Part shown: positions 62,524-64,000 of the stretch, piece after piece | Numbering within the stretch: position 1 is the first letter of the stretch | How the letters are laid out: each line of letters starts with the position of its first letter | From: Trueperella sp. | GTDB lineage: Bacteria; Actinomycetota; Actinomycetes; Actinomycetales; Actinomycetaceae | DNA: 64,000 nt | Reading direction: 5' to 3' | Assembly (NCBI GenBank): GCA_030532125.1 | Contig: JAUNLU010000003.1 | Location: forward strand, 90,491 to 154,490 | Made by a program: the position numbers and the translations under genes | Notes under the pieces: model-generated | The model's input: the letters and a program-made list of their open reading frames with translations, nothing else | Database searches by the model: none | Told to the model about the DNA's origin: nothing

Positions 62524-63755
62524 TGCCCACTCCCCAATAAATCGCCTAAGTCATATCCGTGGGCTGCGAAGCGTTCTGGTTCTGCGACGTACCCCGAGCC
62601 ACGCACTAGCCCTCCGCCACGTTGGACGAAGAGCTGTGAAGTCTCTATTACTTCTCCTTCAGTGCGCCCAGTAACTGCCAAAATCTCTGCGACTGCGCGT
62701 TTTCCAGTACGATCACGCTGTACATGAACTACTAGGTCTATCGCAGCGGCTAGCGTCGGAATAACAAAAGAACTGGTGACGTTCTCGCCAGCCAATAGCG
62801 GCAATACCGCAAGTTTCGCCACTGCTTCGCGGGCAGAATTGGCGTGAATCGTGCATGCGCCTGGGATCCCAGAGTTAAGCGCGATCAACAGATCAAAGGC
62901 TTCTGCTTGGCGCACTTCCCCGATCACTATGCGGTCGGGGCGCATCCGCAAGGATTCCCGCACTAAACGACGTAAGGTTATTTCGCCGCGGTCTTCCATA
63001 TTCGCTGGTCGGGTCTGCAGCGCAACTACGTCGCGATGTGCCAAATTGAGTTCAAATACTTCTTCGGCAGTGATAATGCGCTGGCTGGCAGGAACCGCCC
63101 CTAAAATCGCGCCCAACATGGTAGTTTTCCCAGCTTGGGTGGCTCCAGAGACTATGACATTTAATCCCACATCTACCGCGGCGTCGAGGAATCGGGCAGC
63201 TGCAGTGGTGAGCATCCCCAGTTCCACTAGATCTGCTAGACGCCGGGGGCGAACAATATATTTTCGGATATTCACTGCCCAGTGTTGGCGAGTGATATCT
63301 GGAATAGCGACGTGCAATCGTTCACCGGTGGCGAGCGCGGCGTCTACAAATGGAGACGATAGATCTAATCGGCGCCCAGATGCCCGCAACATCCGCTCTA
63401 CTAGATCTTTAACTTGGTTTTCGCGCAAAACTACATTGGAGAGTTCACTGGTGCCACCGCGGGCGTAAAAAACTTTCCCTGGGGCGTTGATCCAGATTTC
63501 TTCTATTTCTGGATCGTCGATCAGGCGCTGTATCGGCCCAAAACCGCCGATATCGTCGCGGAGTTGGCGCCGCGTATCTTCCAGATCAGTTAGTGCGGTG
63601 ACGGTACCGGCAATGGTTAATTCTTCATACTCAGCTAGAGCGTGGTCAATCAAGGCGTCTAGTGCCCGCAAATCTGCTTGCGGATCTACATGTTTAGTGC
63701 GGACTAATTCCCGCACCCGCCGATCGAGCCAATGTGCTGCTGCGTCCACCCTCAC
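62511..63755 (-). CDS. tadA: Tad pilus secretion ATPase TadA/CpaF
   Basis: Cytoplasmic secretion ATPase that powers pilus assembly, 414 residues. It has an N-terminal domain with IWINAPGKVFYARGG, Walker A SGATQAGKTT, the histidine-containing nucleotide site region and Walker B RIVIGEVRQAEA. GTG at 63755 is the likely start, with GGGG just upstream. It is the first gene of the locus. Neither tadZ nor a prepilin peptidase gene is seen in the window. Confidence 0.93.
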   Translation of the reverse strand: MRVDAAAHWLDRRVRELVRTKHVDPQADLRALDALIDHALAEYEELTIAGTVTALTDLEDTRRQLRDDIGGFGPIQRLIDDPEIEEIWINAPGKVFYARGGTSELSNVVLRENQVKDLVERMLRASGRRLDLSSPFVDAALATGERLHVAIPDITRQHWAVNIRKYIVRPRRLADLVELGMLTTAAARFLDAAVDVGLNVIVSGATQAGKTTMLGAILGAVPASQRIITAEEVFELNLAHRDVVALQTRPANMEDRGEITLRRLVRESLRMRPDRIVIGEVRQAEAFDLLIALNSGIPGACTIHANSAREAVAKLAVLPLLAGENVTSSFVIPTLAAAIDLVVHVQRDRTGKRAVAEILAVTGRTEGEVIETSQLFVQRGGGLVRGSGYVAEPERFAAHGYDLGDLLGSGQWDF

Positions 63756-63933
63756 CCCTTACCTTGCTGGCAGTCGACCTCAGATTAGCGCGCTGAATTA
63801 GTGGCATTTTTTCGATATTCACAACTGTGGAAAACTTTTGGTACCTAGCTGAAAATGTGCTAGCTGTTTTCCAAAATTTGTGCTCCGCGGAGTGTGCTGG
63901 GCGGATTTTGCTAGAAATCGGTACCGTGGAGGC

Positions 63934-64000
63934 GTGAATATATCTTCTTTTCAGCTCGCTGCATTAGCGGTGGCTGCAATTGACGGGCTCGAAGCCGTCG
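63934..64000 (+). CDS. Start of an unidentified gene (truncated by window)
   Basis: A GTG at 63934 with GGAGG 5 bases upstream opens a frame reading VNISSFQLAALAVAAIDGLEAV, which runs off the window. It is divergent from tadA. The 178 bases between the two starts hold their promoters but no clear boxes. Too little is present to name it. Confidence 0.6.
   Translation, partial: MNISSFQLAALAVAAIDGLEAV

Overview
The window is one continuous stretch of an actinobacterial chromosome. Its gene neighbourhoods are typical of Actinobacteria: coaD-sepIVA-DUF177-rnc-mutM, leuCD with a divergent IclR (LtbR-like) regulator, a PimB-type mannosyltransferase, prfB-ftsE-ftsX-smpB-ssrA, and a minimal Tad pilus locus. 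The moderate G+C content, the surface protein with an LAxTG sorting motif and the anaerobic respiration genes suggest a host-associated, facultatively anaerobic member of the Actinomycetaceae. That assignment is inference. No insertion sequence, prophage or CRISPR array was seen.

Layout. 1-2.7 kb: rplU (last codon visible, stop cut off) and RNase E/G. 3-11.7 kb: cydABDC (bd oxidase and its assembly ABC transporter), read directly into a DevS/DosT-like sensor kinase; a DevR/NarL-like regulator is encoded convergently, stop against stop. 11.7-17.7 kb: housekeeping genes mutM, rnc, DUF177, sepIVA, coaD, rsmD, recG. 17.8-23.4 kb: rpmB, thiL (with a long inverted repeat over its start), an FMN reductase, ddl, an AMIN-like lipoprotein and murA. 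23.5-26.5 kb: a repeat-containing wall-anchored protein. 26.8-30.9 kb: leuDC, ltbR, pimB. 31-36 kb: gltX with tRNA-Gln and tRNA-Glu, pdxS/pdxR, and a degenerate FAH-family protein. 36.1-39 kb: a metal cluster (HMA protein, hemerythrin-like small protein, unusual P1B ATPase, arsenate reductase). 39.2-45.9 kb: nrfHA, a TPR protein and the complete System II cytochrome c maturation set (CcdA, ResB, CcsB, ResA), all on one strand. 46-50.5 kb: a MacB-like ABC exporter and an aldose epimerase. 50.6-54.1 kb: an accessory-looking stretch made of two divergent regulator/target pairs, each with a strong palindromic operator. 54.2-59.3 kb: ssrA, smpB, an M23 hydrolase, ftsX, ftsE, prfB. 59.4-63.8 kb: Tad pilus genes. 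The last 67 bases start another gene.

Together the window holds two anaerobic/microaerobic respiratory modules: a bd oxidase with its own candidate sensor, and ammonia-forming nitrite reduction with a dedicated heme-attachment system. The most unusual items are the HMA/hemerythrin-like/CPG-ATPase cluster, a PdxR-like regulator without the PLP lysine, an FAH-family protein that has lost all its catalytic motifs, the thiL inverted repeat, and a perfect 2 x 12 bp operator for the ArsR/MFS pair.
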